Shown here piece by piece: positions 1 through 6,775 of a stretch of 9,143 nt of DNA. The stretch covers positions 1-9,143 of the forward strand of contig CALKIU010000116.1 of assembly GCA_937995745.1 (NCBI GenBank), written 5' to 3'. The notes below the pieces were generated by a model that had not been told where the DNA came from, ran no database searches, and saw only the letters and a list, made by a program, of their open reading frames with translations. The translations under genes and the position numbers were made by a program. Origin of the DNA: an uncultured Bacillaceae bacterium (lineage in GTDB: Bacteria > Bacillota > Bacilli > Bacillales > Cytobacillaceae). Position 1 is the stretch's first letter, and every line of letters begins with the position of its first letter.

Positions 1-543
1 ATCTCAAAAGTAAAGCCTGATGCGAACATTGTGTTTTTAGACACGGATGTTCATTTTAAAGAAACATATGAAACAATTGAGAGAGTTAAAGAAAAATATC
101 CCCAATTAAATATTGAGTTAAAGAGACCTTCTATTTCCTTAGAAGAACAAGCAAAATTATACGGGGATGAACTTTGGAAAACTAACCCGAATAAATGTTG
201 TGAAATACGAAAAATAATCCCTCTCCATGAAACGTTAACAGGAGCAAAAGCATGGATATCTGGTTTGCGCCGTGAACAATCCGAAACGAGAAGACATATG
301 GAGTTTATTAACAAAGATAATAAATTTCAATCGATAAAAATATGTCCACTCATTCATTGGACATGGAAAGATGTATGGCGTTACGTAAGCAAACATCAAC
401 TAACATACAACCCTCTTCACGACCAGGGGTATCCGAGTATTGGTTGCGCTCATTGTACAAAACCAGCTTATAAAATGGATGACTTACGTTCAGGAAGATG
501 GGCCGGTCTCAATAAAACAGAATGTGGATTACATGTTGATTAG
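1..543 (+). CDS. cysH: APS/PAPS reductase, Fe-S type (5' end outside the window)
   Basis: This enzyme reduces adenylyl sulfate (APS) and/or PAPS to sulfite with thioredoxin, in cytoplasmic assimilatory sulfate reduction. The frame is open from base 1, so the GTG at 31 is an internal Val codon and the true start lies upstream; 180 codons are visible of roughly 230 usual for the family. Visible marks are a Cys-Cys pair (196-201, KCCEIRK), the SGLRREQS segment, and a CxxC pair (445-456, GCAHC). Together these four cysteines are the [4Fe-4S] ligands of the APS-reductase type. The C-terminal KTECGLH motif carries the catalytic cysteine (523-525). The Bacillus CysH of this type is known to accept both APS and PAPS, so substrate preference is not settled by sequence. 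The following sat gene is translationally coupled. The gene is notably A+T-rich, like the first half of sat. Confidence 0.95.
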   Translation: MSKVKPDANIVFLDTDVHFKETYETIERVKEKYPQLNIELKRPSISLEEQAKLYGDELWKTNPNKCCEIRKIIPLHETLTGAKAWISGLRREQSETRRHMEFINKDNKFQSIKICPLIHWTWKDVWRYVSKHQLTYNPLHDQGYPSIGCAHCTKPAYKMDDLRSGRWAGLNKTECGLHVD

Positions 544-547
544 GAGG
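542..547 (+). promoter_or_regulatory. Ribosome binding site of sat overlapping the cysH stop
   Basis: AGGAGG lies 8 nt before the sat ATG and shares its first two bases with the cysH TAG stop codon. This arrangement suggests translational coupling and stoichiometric synthesis of the two enzymes. Confidence 0.85.
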
Positions 548-555
548 ATGGAACA

Positions 556-1695
556 ATGACAATTCAACCCCACGGTGGAGAATTAATTAATCGATTCAAC
601 CCAAATGAAAAATACGAGCATCTGCAACTAGAAATTCCTCTAGATGGAATTGCATTAAGTGATTTGGAGTTAATCGGAGTAGGTGCTTACAGTCCATTAG
701 ATGGATTTTTATCACAAGAAGATTATAAAAGTGTTGTCGAAAACATGCGTTTAGCTAACGAAATTGTTTGGAGCATTCCAATCACATTACCTGTTACAGA
801 AGAAGTTGCTGCTACATTAAAAGTTGGTGAAAAAGCGAAATTAGTATTTAATGGAGAAGTATACGGTACGATTGAAGTTTATGAAATTTACACACCCGAT
901 AAATCAATTGAAGCAAAAAAAGTATATGGAACAGATGATTTAAACCACCCTGGCGTGAAAAAACTATTTGAACGTCCAAATGTATATGTTGGCGGAAAAG
1001 TAACGCTTGTGAAGAAAACAAAAAAATTATTCCCTGACTACACGTTCGATCCGAAAGAAACACGCGCTTTATTTGAAGAAAAAGGATGGAAAACGGTTGT
1101 TGGCTTCCAAACAAGAAATCCAGTTCATCGCGCACATGAGTATATTCAAAAAGTAGCTCTTGAAATCGTGGATGGCCTTTTCTTAAATCCTTTAGTAGGA
1201 GAAACAAAGTCAGACGATATTCCAGCAAAAATTCGCATGGAAAGCTATGAAGTATTGCTCGATAATTACTATCCGAAAGATCGGGTGCATTTAGGCGTGT
1301 TCCTTGCAGCGATGCGCTACGCCGGACCGAGAGAAGCGATTTTCCACGTATTGGTGCGCAAAAACTACGGCTGCACGCACTTCATTGTTGGCCGTGACCA
1401 TGCCGGTGTCGGAAACTATTACGGCACTTACGACGCCCAAAAGATTTTTGACCAATTCAAACCGGAAGAAATCGGCATCACGCCGCTTAAATTTGAACAT
1501 AGCTTCTATTGCACAGCTTGCGACGGAATGGCCACAACAAAAACGTGCCCGCACGATGCATCCACTCGCATCATCTTATCCGGTACAAAAGTGCGGGAAA
1601 TGTTGCACAACGGAGAAATCCCGCCAAGCACATTCAGCCGCAAAGAAGTGGTAGAAGTCTTAATCCGCGGACTTCGGGAAGAAGTTCATTCATAA
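556..1695 (+). CDS. sat: Sulfate adenylyltransferase (ATP sulfurylase)
   Basis: The enzyme catalyses ATP + sulfate to APS + pyrophosphate, the first step of sulfate activation in the cytoplasm. At 379 residues it has the length of the monofunctional bacterial Sat, with no fused APS kinase domain. The nucleotide-binding motif QTRNPVHRAHE is at residues 185-195 and the second motif GRDHAG at 279-284. A cysteine cluster (C319, C322, C331, followed by PH) resembles the zinc site of bacterial ATP sulfurylases such as that of Thermus. The ATG at 556 is fixed by the AGGAGG 8 nt upstream. It sits between cysH and cysC, which use and further process its APS product. The odd feature is composition: by hand count about 36% G+C over 601-1260 and about 50% over 1261-1680, changing near codon 236 while the reading frame and family motifs remain intact on both sides. 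Confidence 0.97.
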   Translation: MTIQPHGGELINRFNPNEKYEHLQLEIPLDGIALSDLELIGVGAYSPLDGFLSQEDYKSVVENMRLANEIVWSIPITLPVTEEVAATLKVGEKAKLVFNGEVYGTIEVYEIYTPDKSIEAKKVYGTDDLNHPGVKKLFERPNVYVGGKVTLVKKTKKLFPDYTFDPKETRALFEEKGWKTVVGFQTRNPVHRAHEYIQKVALEIVDGLFLNPLVGETKSDDIPAKIRMESYEVLLDNYYPKDRVHLGVFLAAMRYAGPREAIFHVLVRKNYGCTHFIVGRDHAGVGNYYGTYDAQKIFDQFKPEEIGITPLKFEHSFYCTACDGMATTKTCPHDASTRIILSGTKVREMLHNGEIPPSTFSRKEVVEVLIRGLREEVHS

Positions 1696-1699
1696 GGAG
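1694..1699 (+). promoter_or_regulatory. Ribosome binding site of cysC overlapping the sat stop
   Basis: AAGGAG is 8 nt before the cysC ATG, and its first two A bases are the last two of the sat TAA stop. It repeats the coupled layout seen between cysH and sat and fixes the cysC start. Confidence 0.85.
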
Positions 1700-1707
1700 T
1701 TGTTATA

Positions 1708-2304
1708 ATGAGTTCAAACATCGTATGGCATGATACATCCATCACAAAAGCAGACTACAGAAAGAAAAATGGCCATCACAGTTTCATTCTATGGTTCACA
1801 GGACTTTCGGCATCTGGAAAATCTTCCATTGCCAATGCACTGGCAAAAGAACTATTTGAACGGGGCAATCAAGCCTTTGTGCTCGACGGTGACAATATCC
1901 GCCACGGTCTGAACAAAGATTTGGGCTTTGACGAACAATCCAGAAAGGAAAACATCCGCCGCATTGGCGAAGTATCCAAACTCTTTGTAGAAAGCGGCCA
2001 AATCGTATTGACGGCTTTCATCTCCCCGTATAAAGAAGACCGGGCATTAGTCAGATCCCTTGTGGAAGCTGATGAATTCATCGAAGTGTATGTACAATGT
2101 TCCATTGAAGAATGTGAACGCAGAGATCCAAAAGGGTTGTATAAAAAAGCGCGAAACAATGAAATTCCAAACTTTACGGGCATCAGCGCCCCTTATGAAG
2201 CGCCAGACAATCCGGAAATTATCGTAGACAGTGAAGCATATTCTATTGAAGAATGCAAAAATCAATTAATTTCGTTTTTACTTGAAAAAGGTTATATCAA
2301 ATAA
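1708..2304 (+). CDS. cysC: Adenylyl-sulfate kinase
   Basis: APS kinase phosphorylates APS at the 3' hydroxyl with ATP to give PAPS. The protein has 198 residues, the normal length for CysC. It shows a P-loop GLSASGKS at residues 32-39, the APS/nucleotide-binding LDGDNIRHGLNKDLGF segment at 59-74, and the conserved FISPY segment (104-108), whose serine is the phospho-acceptor position in family members. It is the last gene of the unit: a terminator follows 49 bp after the stop. Because the upstream reductase is of the Fe-S type that can use APS directly, PAPS made here may serve the reductase, sulfotransferases, or both. G+C is about 42%, between the two halves of sat. Confidence 0.97.
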   Translation: MSSNIVWHDTSITKADYRKKNGHHSFILWFTGLSASGKSSIANALAKELFERGNQAFVLDGDNIRHGLNKDLGFDEQSRKENIRRIGEVSKLFVESGQIVLTAFISPYKEDRALVRSLVEADEFIEVYVQCSIEECERRDPKGLYKKARNNEIPNFTGISAPYEAPDNPEIIVDSEAYSIEECKNQLISFLLEKGYIK

Positions 2305-2352
2305 TTTTCAATCCGCCATAAACCTTCATAGAAACTTCCTTATAAATATAGA

Positions 2353-2384
2353 AAGCAGGGCAACGTGCGCCCTGCTTCTTTTTT
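2353..2384 (+). terminator. Intrinsic terminator of the cysH-sat-cysC operon
   Basis: A perfect 9-bp G+C-rich stem (AAGCAGGGC, 2353-2361, with GCCCTGCTT, 2369-2377) with a 7-nt loop is followed by C and six T. The next gene is convergent. On the - strand the same hairpin is followed only by a broken T-rich stretch, so it may stop ligase transcripts less efficiently. Confidence 0.92.
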
Positions 2385-2429
2385 ATTAGGAGAAGGTTTT
2401 GGGAATTACAAGCTTAATTGCACTCACAA

Positions 2430-4103
2430 TTATTTTGCTTTCATCTTCCATTCTTCTTCTTGCAGTTGTCTCCATAAAATTTTTCCGCTTGCTGTTGTTG
2501 GCAATGTTTTTCTAAACTCTATAATTCTTGGGTACTTATAAGCGGCCATTTGCCCTTTTGACCATTCAATAATTTCCTCTTCCGTTACCTTTCCAACATA
2601 GTCATCATTTAAAATGACAAATGCCTTTACCGTTTCACCTCGTTTTGGGTCTGGAACACCGACAACACAAGCTTGCTGAATCGCTGGATGTTTATACAAA
2701 ATGGACTCCACTTCCGTAGGCCACACTTTAAAGCCAGATGCATTAATCATCCGTTTGACACGGTCCACAAAAAAGAAGTATCCTTCCTCATCCACCCGTC
2801 CAATATCGCCAGTGCGGAAAAATTTTTTCCCATCTAGTTCAACAAAAGCTTGTTCTGTTTCTTCAGGCTGATTATAGTATCCTTTAAATACTTGAGGACC
2901 GTTTACAACAATTTCTCCTACTTCACCTACTCCTAGTTCTTTCAAAGTCACAGGATCTATGATTCGCGCATCTACTTCAAAAGCAGGAACTCCTAAACAT
3001 TGCAGTTTTGGTCGATCAGGCGGATTAAAGTGCGTATGGGAAATGGTTTCAGATAGCCCATAGCCTTCTACAAACTTTAAGCCAGTAGCCTCAAATAATT
3101 TTTCGCCCACCGCTTCCGGCAAAGGAGCGCCTCCCCCGGCAATAACTGAAAGAGAAGATAAATCGTATTCTCTTAATTTGGGATTCGCCAAGAAATCAAT
3201 CACCATTGTGCTAATATTAATCCAGTGGGTGCATTTATAATCTTGAATAAATTGAACGGCGTGTTCTCGGTTCCATCTTGTTAAAATAACCATTGCAGAC
3301 CCTGTAAAAATTGGCGCATGCATACTATGCACCATACCTGTTACATGGAATAAAGGCAAAGTCGTTAAATGAACGGCATCAGATGTAGTATTCAGCCAAT
3401 AGCTTGCACTTACGACATTGGCTTGAACTGTTTCATTTGTATGGATGCAGCCTTTAGGCAAACCGGTAGTGCCTGAAGTGTATGGCAAAACTATTACATC
3501 ATCGCTTTTCCCTTCATAAGGAAAAGCCGTTATTGTTTCTTCTAAAACATCTTTCCATAAAAACTGATGTTCTTTGAGATTTTCTTTTCTAGGAGCAGTT
3601 AATTCGCTTGATAAATTGTCAATCTTCAATTCTTCCGGCAAATAATCAGAATAAGTTGCTACAATGATATGTTTCAACGAAGTGCTTCCTTGGAGCGGTT
3701 CAATTTGAGGGAACAGCTCTTGCCCAACAATTGCTGTTTTCACTTCGCAATCTTTAATATAATAAGAAAGTTCATTCGTCGTATTCATCGGGTTAATTGG
3801 TACAACGATCGCTCTTGCCCGCAATATCGCATAAAAAGCAATGAGATATTGTGGGGAATTTTGCATATATAAAATCACCCTGTCTCCAGGTTGAACGTCC
3901 AATTTTTGTTGAAGGTAACCGGCTAAATTATTCACTTGCTGCAAGATTTCTTGATAACTATACTGCGCCCCATAGTAGTAGACTGCCGTTTTATCGGGAT
4001 ATCTTCTTGCCGTCACCACGAGATTATCATATAGCGTTGTTTTAGGCGTCGTTAATGTTTTTGTGAGCCGTTTTGGCCAAAATTTGAAATGCACTGTGTT
4101 CAA
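2430..4103 (-). CDS. AMP-forming acyl-CoA ligase (fatty-acid CoA ligase family)
   Basis: A member of the adenylate-forming (ANL) superfamily: it activates a carboxylic acid with ATP to an acyl-AMP and transfers the acyl group to CoA. From the start chosen here (557 residues) the P-loop-like YTSGTTGLPKG is at 208-218, EGYGLSE at 346-352, TGDIGRVDEEGY at 431-442, the hinge VDRVKRMI at 446-453, and the catalytic lysine of the ASGK motif near 541. A TTG at 4139 opens the same frame with 12 extra residues, but GGAGG at 4112-4116 lies inside that extension, exactly 8 nt before the TTG at 4103. The start MNTVHFKFWPKR is also typical of Bacillus homologues as I recall them. It is the last gene of unit B, 51 nt after the ComB-family gene. 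Chain length of the substrate cannot be read from sequence; context suggests a hydroxylated, keto or otherwise unusual acid (inference), comparable to LvaE. Confidence 0.93.
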   Translation of the reverse strand: MNTVHFKFWPKRLTKTLTTPKTTLYDNLVVTARRYPDKTAVYYYGAQYSYQEILQQVNNLAGYLQQKLDVQPGDRVILYMQNSPQYLIAFYAILRARAIVVPINPMNTTNELSYYIKDCEVKTAIVGQELFPQIEPLQGSTSLKHIIVATYSDYLPEELKIDNLSSELTAPRKENLKEHQFLWKDVLEETITAFPYEGKSDDVIVLPYTSGTTGLPKGCIHTNETVQANVVSASYWLNTTSDAVHLTTLPLFHVTGMVHSMHAPIFTGSAMVILTRWNREHAVQFIQDYKCTHWINISTMVIDFLANPKLREYDLSSLSVIAGGGAPLPEAVGEKLFEATGLKFVEGYGLSETISHTHFNPPDRPKLQCLGVPAFEVDARIIDPVTLKELGVGEVGEIVVNGPQVFKGYYNQPEETEQAFVELDGKKFFRTGDIGRVDEEGYFFFVDRVKRMINASGFKVWPTEVESILYKHPAIQQACVVGVPDPKRGETVKAFVILNDDYVGKVTEEEIIEWSKGQMAAYKYPRIIEFRKTLPTTASGKILWRQLQEEEWKMKAK

Positions 4104-4111
4104 ACGCAATA

Positions 4112-4116
4112 CCTCC
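4112..4116 (-). promoter_or_regulatory. Ribosome binding site deciding the ligase TTG start
   Basis: On the - strand this reads GGAGG, with 8 nt to the TTG at 4103. No comparable site precedes the longer TTG start at 4139, whose upstream sequence is A+T-rich. Confidence 0.8.
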
Positions 4117-4154
4117 ATTTCAAAATCTTGAATATTCAAAAAATAATTTTTGTA

Positions 4155-4901
4155 CTATAGCTTTATAGAATGTTCTGCAACAATTTTTTGCCCTTTTAAA
4201 ATTGGAACGATGGGAATCGTCCCTTGCTGCGCTGCAAAGGCTAATTCATCAATGAACTGATTTTTTTCAAATAATTTCCCGACATAAGAAGAACGGAAAA
4301 TTTCAAAGGCATCACCAGCATTTCCTTTATAAAATAGAAGGGCTGCCATTGCCGCATCGGTTAATTTCAACTGTCCATCATCATGCTCCAACAAACAGGA
4401 AAGAAAATGCCCTGCTCCATAAAAATCTTCTAAACTCAACTTTCCAGAAGTACCGGAACATATCACAAGAATCGTCTCTTCTAATCCTTGTTCCTTCACC
4501 TTTTCCGCCACAAAAGGATTATTCAATAAAGACGAAACATAAGTCCTTTTTGCACCAGAGGCTTTTCGAATCGCAACTGTACCATTCGTCGTAGATAAAA
4601 TTAAAGCTTTTCCCTTTACTTTTTCCCGAAGGATGGATGGACTTGGATAAACAAATCCTTCAATGGGTTTTGCTTTACTTTCACCGGAAAGGATATATTG
4701 CCCCTCTTCATATGCTTTTGCCGCTTCCAATGCTTCCAAAGAATTCATCACCGGAATGACTTCAGTGGCTCCATTATGCAAAGCAGAAGTGATGGTGGTC
4801 GTTGCTAACAAGACGTCCAAAACTACAACAATTTTATTTCCTTCTTTTATTTTTTCCTCATCAATTTCTTCCTTTGTTAAGAGAAGGTGAATTTTTCCCA
4901 T
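4155..4901 (-). CDS. ComB-family phosphatase (2-phosphosulfolactate phosphatase-like)
   Basis: The 248-residue protein belongs to the ComB family (COG2045), whose characterised members hydrolyse 2-phosphosulfolactate to sulfolactate with Mg2+. Family landmarks are VVVLDVLLATTTI (25-37), GESKAKPIEGFVYPSPS (73-89), STTNGT (103-108) and CSGTSGKLSLEDFYGAG (148-164). Compared with the family pattern as I remember it (DVLRATTTI, GFDxGNSP, TTNGTRA), an Arg is Leu at residue 32, another is Val at 109, and the GNSP loop reads YPSP, while the acidic LED is kept. This points to a paralogue with a changed substrate (inference). It is embedded in an acyl-CoA operon, 29 nt after the kinase gene, with no phosphosulfolactate synthase (ComA/YitC) visible. 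The ATG at 4901 has a G-rich site (AAAGGGGCGG) upstream. Family assignment is firm; the exact reaction is not. Confidence 0.82.
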   Translation of the reverse strand: MGKIHLLLTKEEIDEEKIKEGNKIVVVLDVLLATTTITSALHNGATEVIPVMNSLEALEAAKAYEEGQYILSGESKAKPIEGFVYPSPSILREKVKGKALILSTTNGTVAIRKASGAKRTYVSSLLNNPFVAEKVKEQGLEETILVICSGTSGKLSLEDFYGAGHFLSCLLEHDDGQLKLTDAAMAALLFYKGNAGDAFEIFRSSYVGKLFEKNQFIDELAFAAQQGTIPIVPILKGQKIVAEHSIKL

Positions 4902-4930
4902 TATGCCGCCCCTTTGTTTGACAATGTTTC

Positions 4931-5995
4931 CTATGAATTTAGCTTTTCATTGATATAAACGATAAGAGATTTCACTAATTGACCAAACTTGGCAAAACGT
5001 TCATCCCTCGTTTGCCCTTTCTTGTAGCGATAGTAAATTTGCTGGGCAATGACCGCTAATTTAAAATAAGCAAAGAGCATATAAAACTGCATATTGTCCA
5101 CATCGCGTTTGCTTTTCTTTGCATAGGCTTCGATAAATTCATCCCTTGTCATAAACCCTTCCATTACTGTAATAGGAGCCTCCCCAAACATTACTTTCAA
5201 CAGTTTCGGGTCATCGCCTTGCACCCAATAACTCATGGCAACCCCAAGATCGGCAAGCGGATCGCCTACTGTCGTCATCTCCCAATCAAATAATCCAACC
5301 ATTTTCGTTAATTCTTCATTAAACATGGCGTTGTTGAATTTATAATCATAATGAATAATCGTCGCTTCATGCCGTAACGGTATATGCTCTGCTAACCATT
5401 TCATTACCAATTCTGCTTCTTCAATTTCATCTGTTTTAGACTTCTGAAATCTAGAAATCCAGCCATGGACTTGCCGTTCCATAAAGCCTTCAGGTTTGCT
5501 CATCTTCACTAATTCCGTTTGTTTAAAATCGATAGAATGAAGATTGACAAGCTGGTCCACCATAATTTCCGACAACCGTCTGCCTAACTCTTTAGTTGGT
5601 TGAATATGGCTCGGAAAAGCTGTGTCTAGAAGGACTCCATGTTTTCTTTCCATTAAGAAGAAGGGGCTTCCAACAATCGACTCATCATTGGAAAACAAGA
5701 TTGGCTTTGGTGCAGCATCAAAAAATGGATGGATGGCAGAAATAATGTTGAATTCCCTTTCCATATCATGGGCCTTTGGTGCAACAGGTCCTAATGGCGG
5801 TCTTCTTAAAACAGCCTCCCAATCTCCTATTTTAATTTGATACGTTAAATTGGAATGCCCAGCTGAAAATTGCAGCAATTCTAAAGGGGCATCTGGGAGA
5901 TGGTCAATATTTTTTCTCAAAAAGGATTCAAGAACTTCTAAATTTAATTCTTCTCCTTTTCGCACAGGAATCGTTTCATTATAAACCCCCGCCAT
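4931..5995 (-). CDS. APH-fold phosphotransferase of the ACAD10/11 kinase-domain type
   Basis: A kinase of the aminoglycoside phosphotransferase fold, 354 residues, cytoplasmic. It shows the family's N-lobe FSAGHSNLTY (43-52) and LRRPP (63-67), the catalytic-loop HYDYKFNN (215-222, the HxDxxxxN pattern) and the metal-binding FDWEMTTVGDPLADLG (236-251). DWE in place of DFG and the GDPLADLG tail are hallmarks of the kinase domains of human ACAD10/ACAD11 and of LvaA, which phosphorylate the 4-hydroxyl of 4-hydroxyacyl-CoA; it is not expected to be a drug-resistance enzyme. An ATG at 6022 in the same frame would add nine residues, but AAGGAG at 6004-6009 gives ideal 8-nt spacing to the ATG at 5995. 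It is the first gene of unit B, directly behind a promoter and operator. No obvious small LvaB-like partner gene is seen beside it. Confidence 0.9.
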   Translation of the reverse strand: MAGVYNETIPVRKGEELNLEVLESFLRKNIDHLPDAPLELLQFSAGHSNLTYQIKIGDWEAVLRRPPLGPVAPKAHDMEREFNIISAIHPFFDAAPKPILFSNDESIVGSPFFLMERKHGVLLDTAFPSHIQPTKELGRRLSEIMVDQLVNLHSIDFKQTELVKMSKPEGFMERQVHGWISRFQKSKTDEIEEAELVMKWLAEHIPLRHEATIIHYDYKFNNAMFNEELTKMVGLFDWEMTTVGDPLADLGVAMSYWVQGDDPKLLKVMFGEAPITVMEGFMTRDEFIEAYAKKSKRDVDNMQFYMLFAYFKLAVIAQQIYYRYKKGQTRDERFAKFGQLVKSLIVYINEKLNS

Positions 5996-6003
5996 CAAAA
6001 TCA

Positions 6004-6009
6004 CTCCTT
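6004..6009 (-). promoter_or_regulatory. Ribosome binding site deciding the kinase start
   Basis: On the - strand this is AAGGAG, 8 nt before the ATG at 5995. It lies inside the frame of the longer 6022 start, which itself has only a weak TGGCTGG upstream. Confidence 0.8.
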
Positions 6010-6024
6010 CCGATTTTTTCATCC

Positions 6025-6060
6025 AGCCATCACATACTAACCGGTTGGTATGTGATGGCT
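6025..6060. promoter_or_regulatory. TetR-type operator within a 36-bp palindrome, ahead of unit B
   Basis: A 36-bp inverted repeat centred between 6042 and 6043 has 17 of 18 arm positions paired. Its core, CATACTAACCGGTTGGTATG at 6033-6052, matches the site at 8857-8876 in 19 of 20 bases. It lies between a TATACT -10-like box (6061-6066, - strand) and the kinase ribosome binding site, 31 nt past the tetR stop codon. Length, symmetry and placement are those of a TetR-family repressor operator. No T-run follows on either strand, so it is not an intrinsic terminator. The likely ligand-responsive regulator is the TetR protein encoded next to it (inference). Confidence 0.85.
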
Positions 6061-6089
6061 AGTATATAAAAAATAGCGAGAACAAATTT
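6061..6089 (-). promoter_or_regulatory. Possible promoter of the kinase-phosphatase-ligase unit
   Basis: On the - strand TATACT (6061-6066) abuts the palindrome and is the same hexamer as the -10 boxes upstream of unit A. The hexamer 17 nt further upstream (6084-6089, AAATTT) is a poor -35, so this promoter would be weak or activator-helped, or the unit may also be read through from tetR. Confidence 0.45.
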
Positions 6090-6091
6090 TT

Positions 6092-6664
6092 TTAACGTTC
6101 TTCTTTTTCTATACCATGTAAAATGATTTCCGTATAAATTTCTGATACTTCTTTATCTGAAAGCGGACCATCTGGTTTAAACCACTTATAGCTCCAATTC
6201 GTCATTCCTAAAATACCTAAAGTGATGATGGATGGATTTAAATCCGAACGAAACTCTCCACTACTTATGCCTTCTTGGACTACCTTTTCAATATTGAAAC
6301 GAAACTTATCTCTCTTTGGAATGATTTCTGCTAAACTTGCTTCGCTTAAATTATTCATTTCACGGAAGAAAATTAATGCACTTGGTCCATGGGTTTTGAT
6401 GCTTCGAAGCAACATATAAATAATTTCAAAAAGCTTTGTTCGATTATTTTTGCTTTCGTCGGAAATGATGTCCTCTTGAACCTTTAAAATATGGTCAATA
6501 TAGTTTTGATGGATTTCCATCAACAATTCTTCTTTGCTAGAGAAATAATAATAAAATGTTCCTTTTGTTACTCCCAACTCATCTACAATATCTTGAATGG
6601 AAGTTTCACTATACCCCTTGTTCTCAAATAATCGGATGCTTGCTTCAATAATTTTTTCTTTCAC
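6092..6664 (-). CDS. TetR-family transcriptional regulator
   Basis: A 190-residue DNA-binding protein. The N-terminal helix-turn-helix is clear: TSIQDIVDELGVTKGTFYYYF at 21-41 with the conserved recognition-helix end GTFYYYFSSKEEL. The remainder is a divergent ligand-binding and dimerisation domain, as usual for TetR proteins (typically 180-220 residues). The start is GTG at 6664: an in-frame TAG stop lies two codons upstream, and GGGG precedes it at about 8 nt. It is flanked by acyl-CoA genes on the same strand and sits 31 nt from the unit B operator. By analogy with FadR-like and other acyl-CoA-sensing TetR regulators in Bacillus, it probably represses both units until an acyl-CoA pathway intermediate binds (inference). 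An extended -10 promoter lies in front of it, so it can be made independently of unit A. Confidence 0.93.
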   Translation of the reverse strand: MKEKIIEASIRLFENKGYSETSIQDIVDELGVTKGTFYYYFSSKEELLMEIHQNYIDHILKVQEDIISDESKNNRTKLFEIIYMLLRSIKTHGPSALIFFREMNNLSEASLAEIIPKRDKFRFNIEKVVQEGISSGEFRSDLNPSIITLGILGMTNWSYKWFKPDGPLSDKEVSEIYTEIILHGIEKEER

Positions 6665-6701
6665 TCTCTAATCCCCGCAATCTTCCAATATTGTTGTCGT
6701 A

Positions 6702-6730
6702 ATTATATCATAAAATTTTCATGCAAAATG
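6702..6730 (-). promoter_or_regulatory. Promoter of the tetR gene with extended -10
   Basis: On the - strand a perfect extended -10, TGATATAAT, covers 6702-6710. The -35 position at 17 nt spacing (6725-6730) is weak (CATTTT), as is common where the -10 is extended. The predicted start of transcription is about 30 nt before the GTG. No copy of the ACCGGT operator lies here. Confidence 0.6.
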
Positions 6731-6775
6731 AGCATCCCAGAAGATTGGAGGACTAGATTCAGTGTCAATCCTTTA

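Noticed and set aside
1304..1654. Overlapping + strand frame of 116 codons inside sat
   Set aside because: It is a shadow of the G+C-richer half of sat, with no ribosome binding site and a low-complexity, basic, unlikely protein.
4155..4901. Reading the ComB-family gene as part of sulfur metabolism because it is near cysH-sat-cysC
   Set aside because: It is on the opposite strand, separated by the ligase and a terminator, and cotranscribed with acyl-CoA genes; proximity alone does not link it to sulfate assimilation.
4931..5995. Aminoglycoside resistance phosphotransferase
   Set aside because: The LRRPP, DWE and GDPLADLG motifs and the acyl-CoA context fit the ACAD10/11-type kinase branch, not antibiotic kinases.
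6025..6060. 36-bp palindrome as an intrinsic terminator of tetR
   Set aside because: No T-run follows it on the - strand, and its core recurs at 8857-8876 in an operator position where no gene ends.
6678..6747. 8-bp inverted repeat CAATCTTC / GAAGATTG flanking the tetR promoter
   Set aside because: The arms are short and 54 nt apart, with no similarity to the other operators; chance is likely in this composition.
6763..6768. Perfect TTGACA hexamer on the - strand just after the SDR stop
   Set aside because: There is no -10-like hexamer at 16-18 nt, and the good TATAAT is about 50 nt further on.
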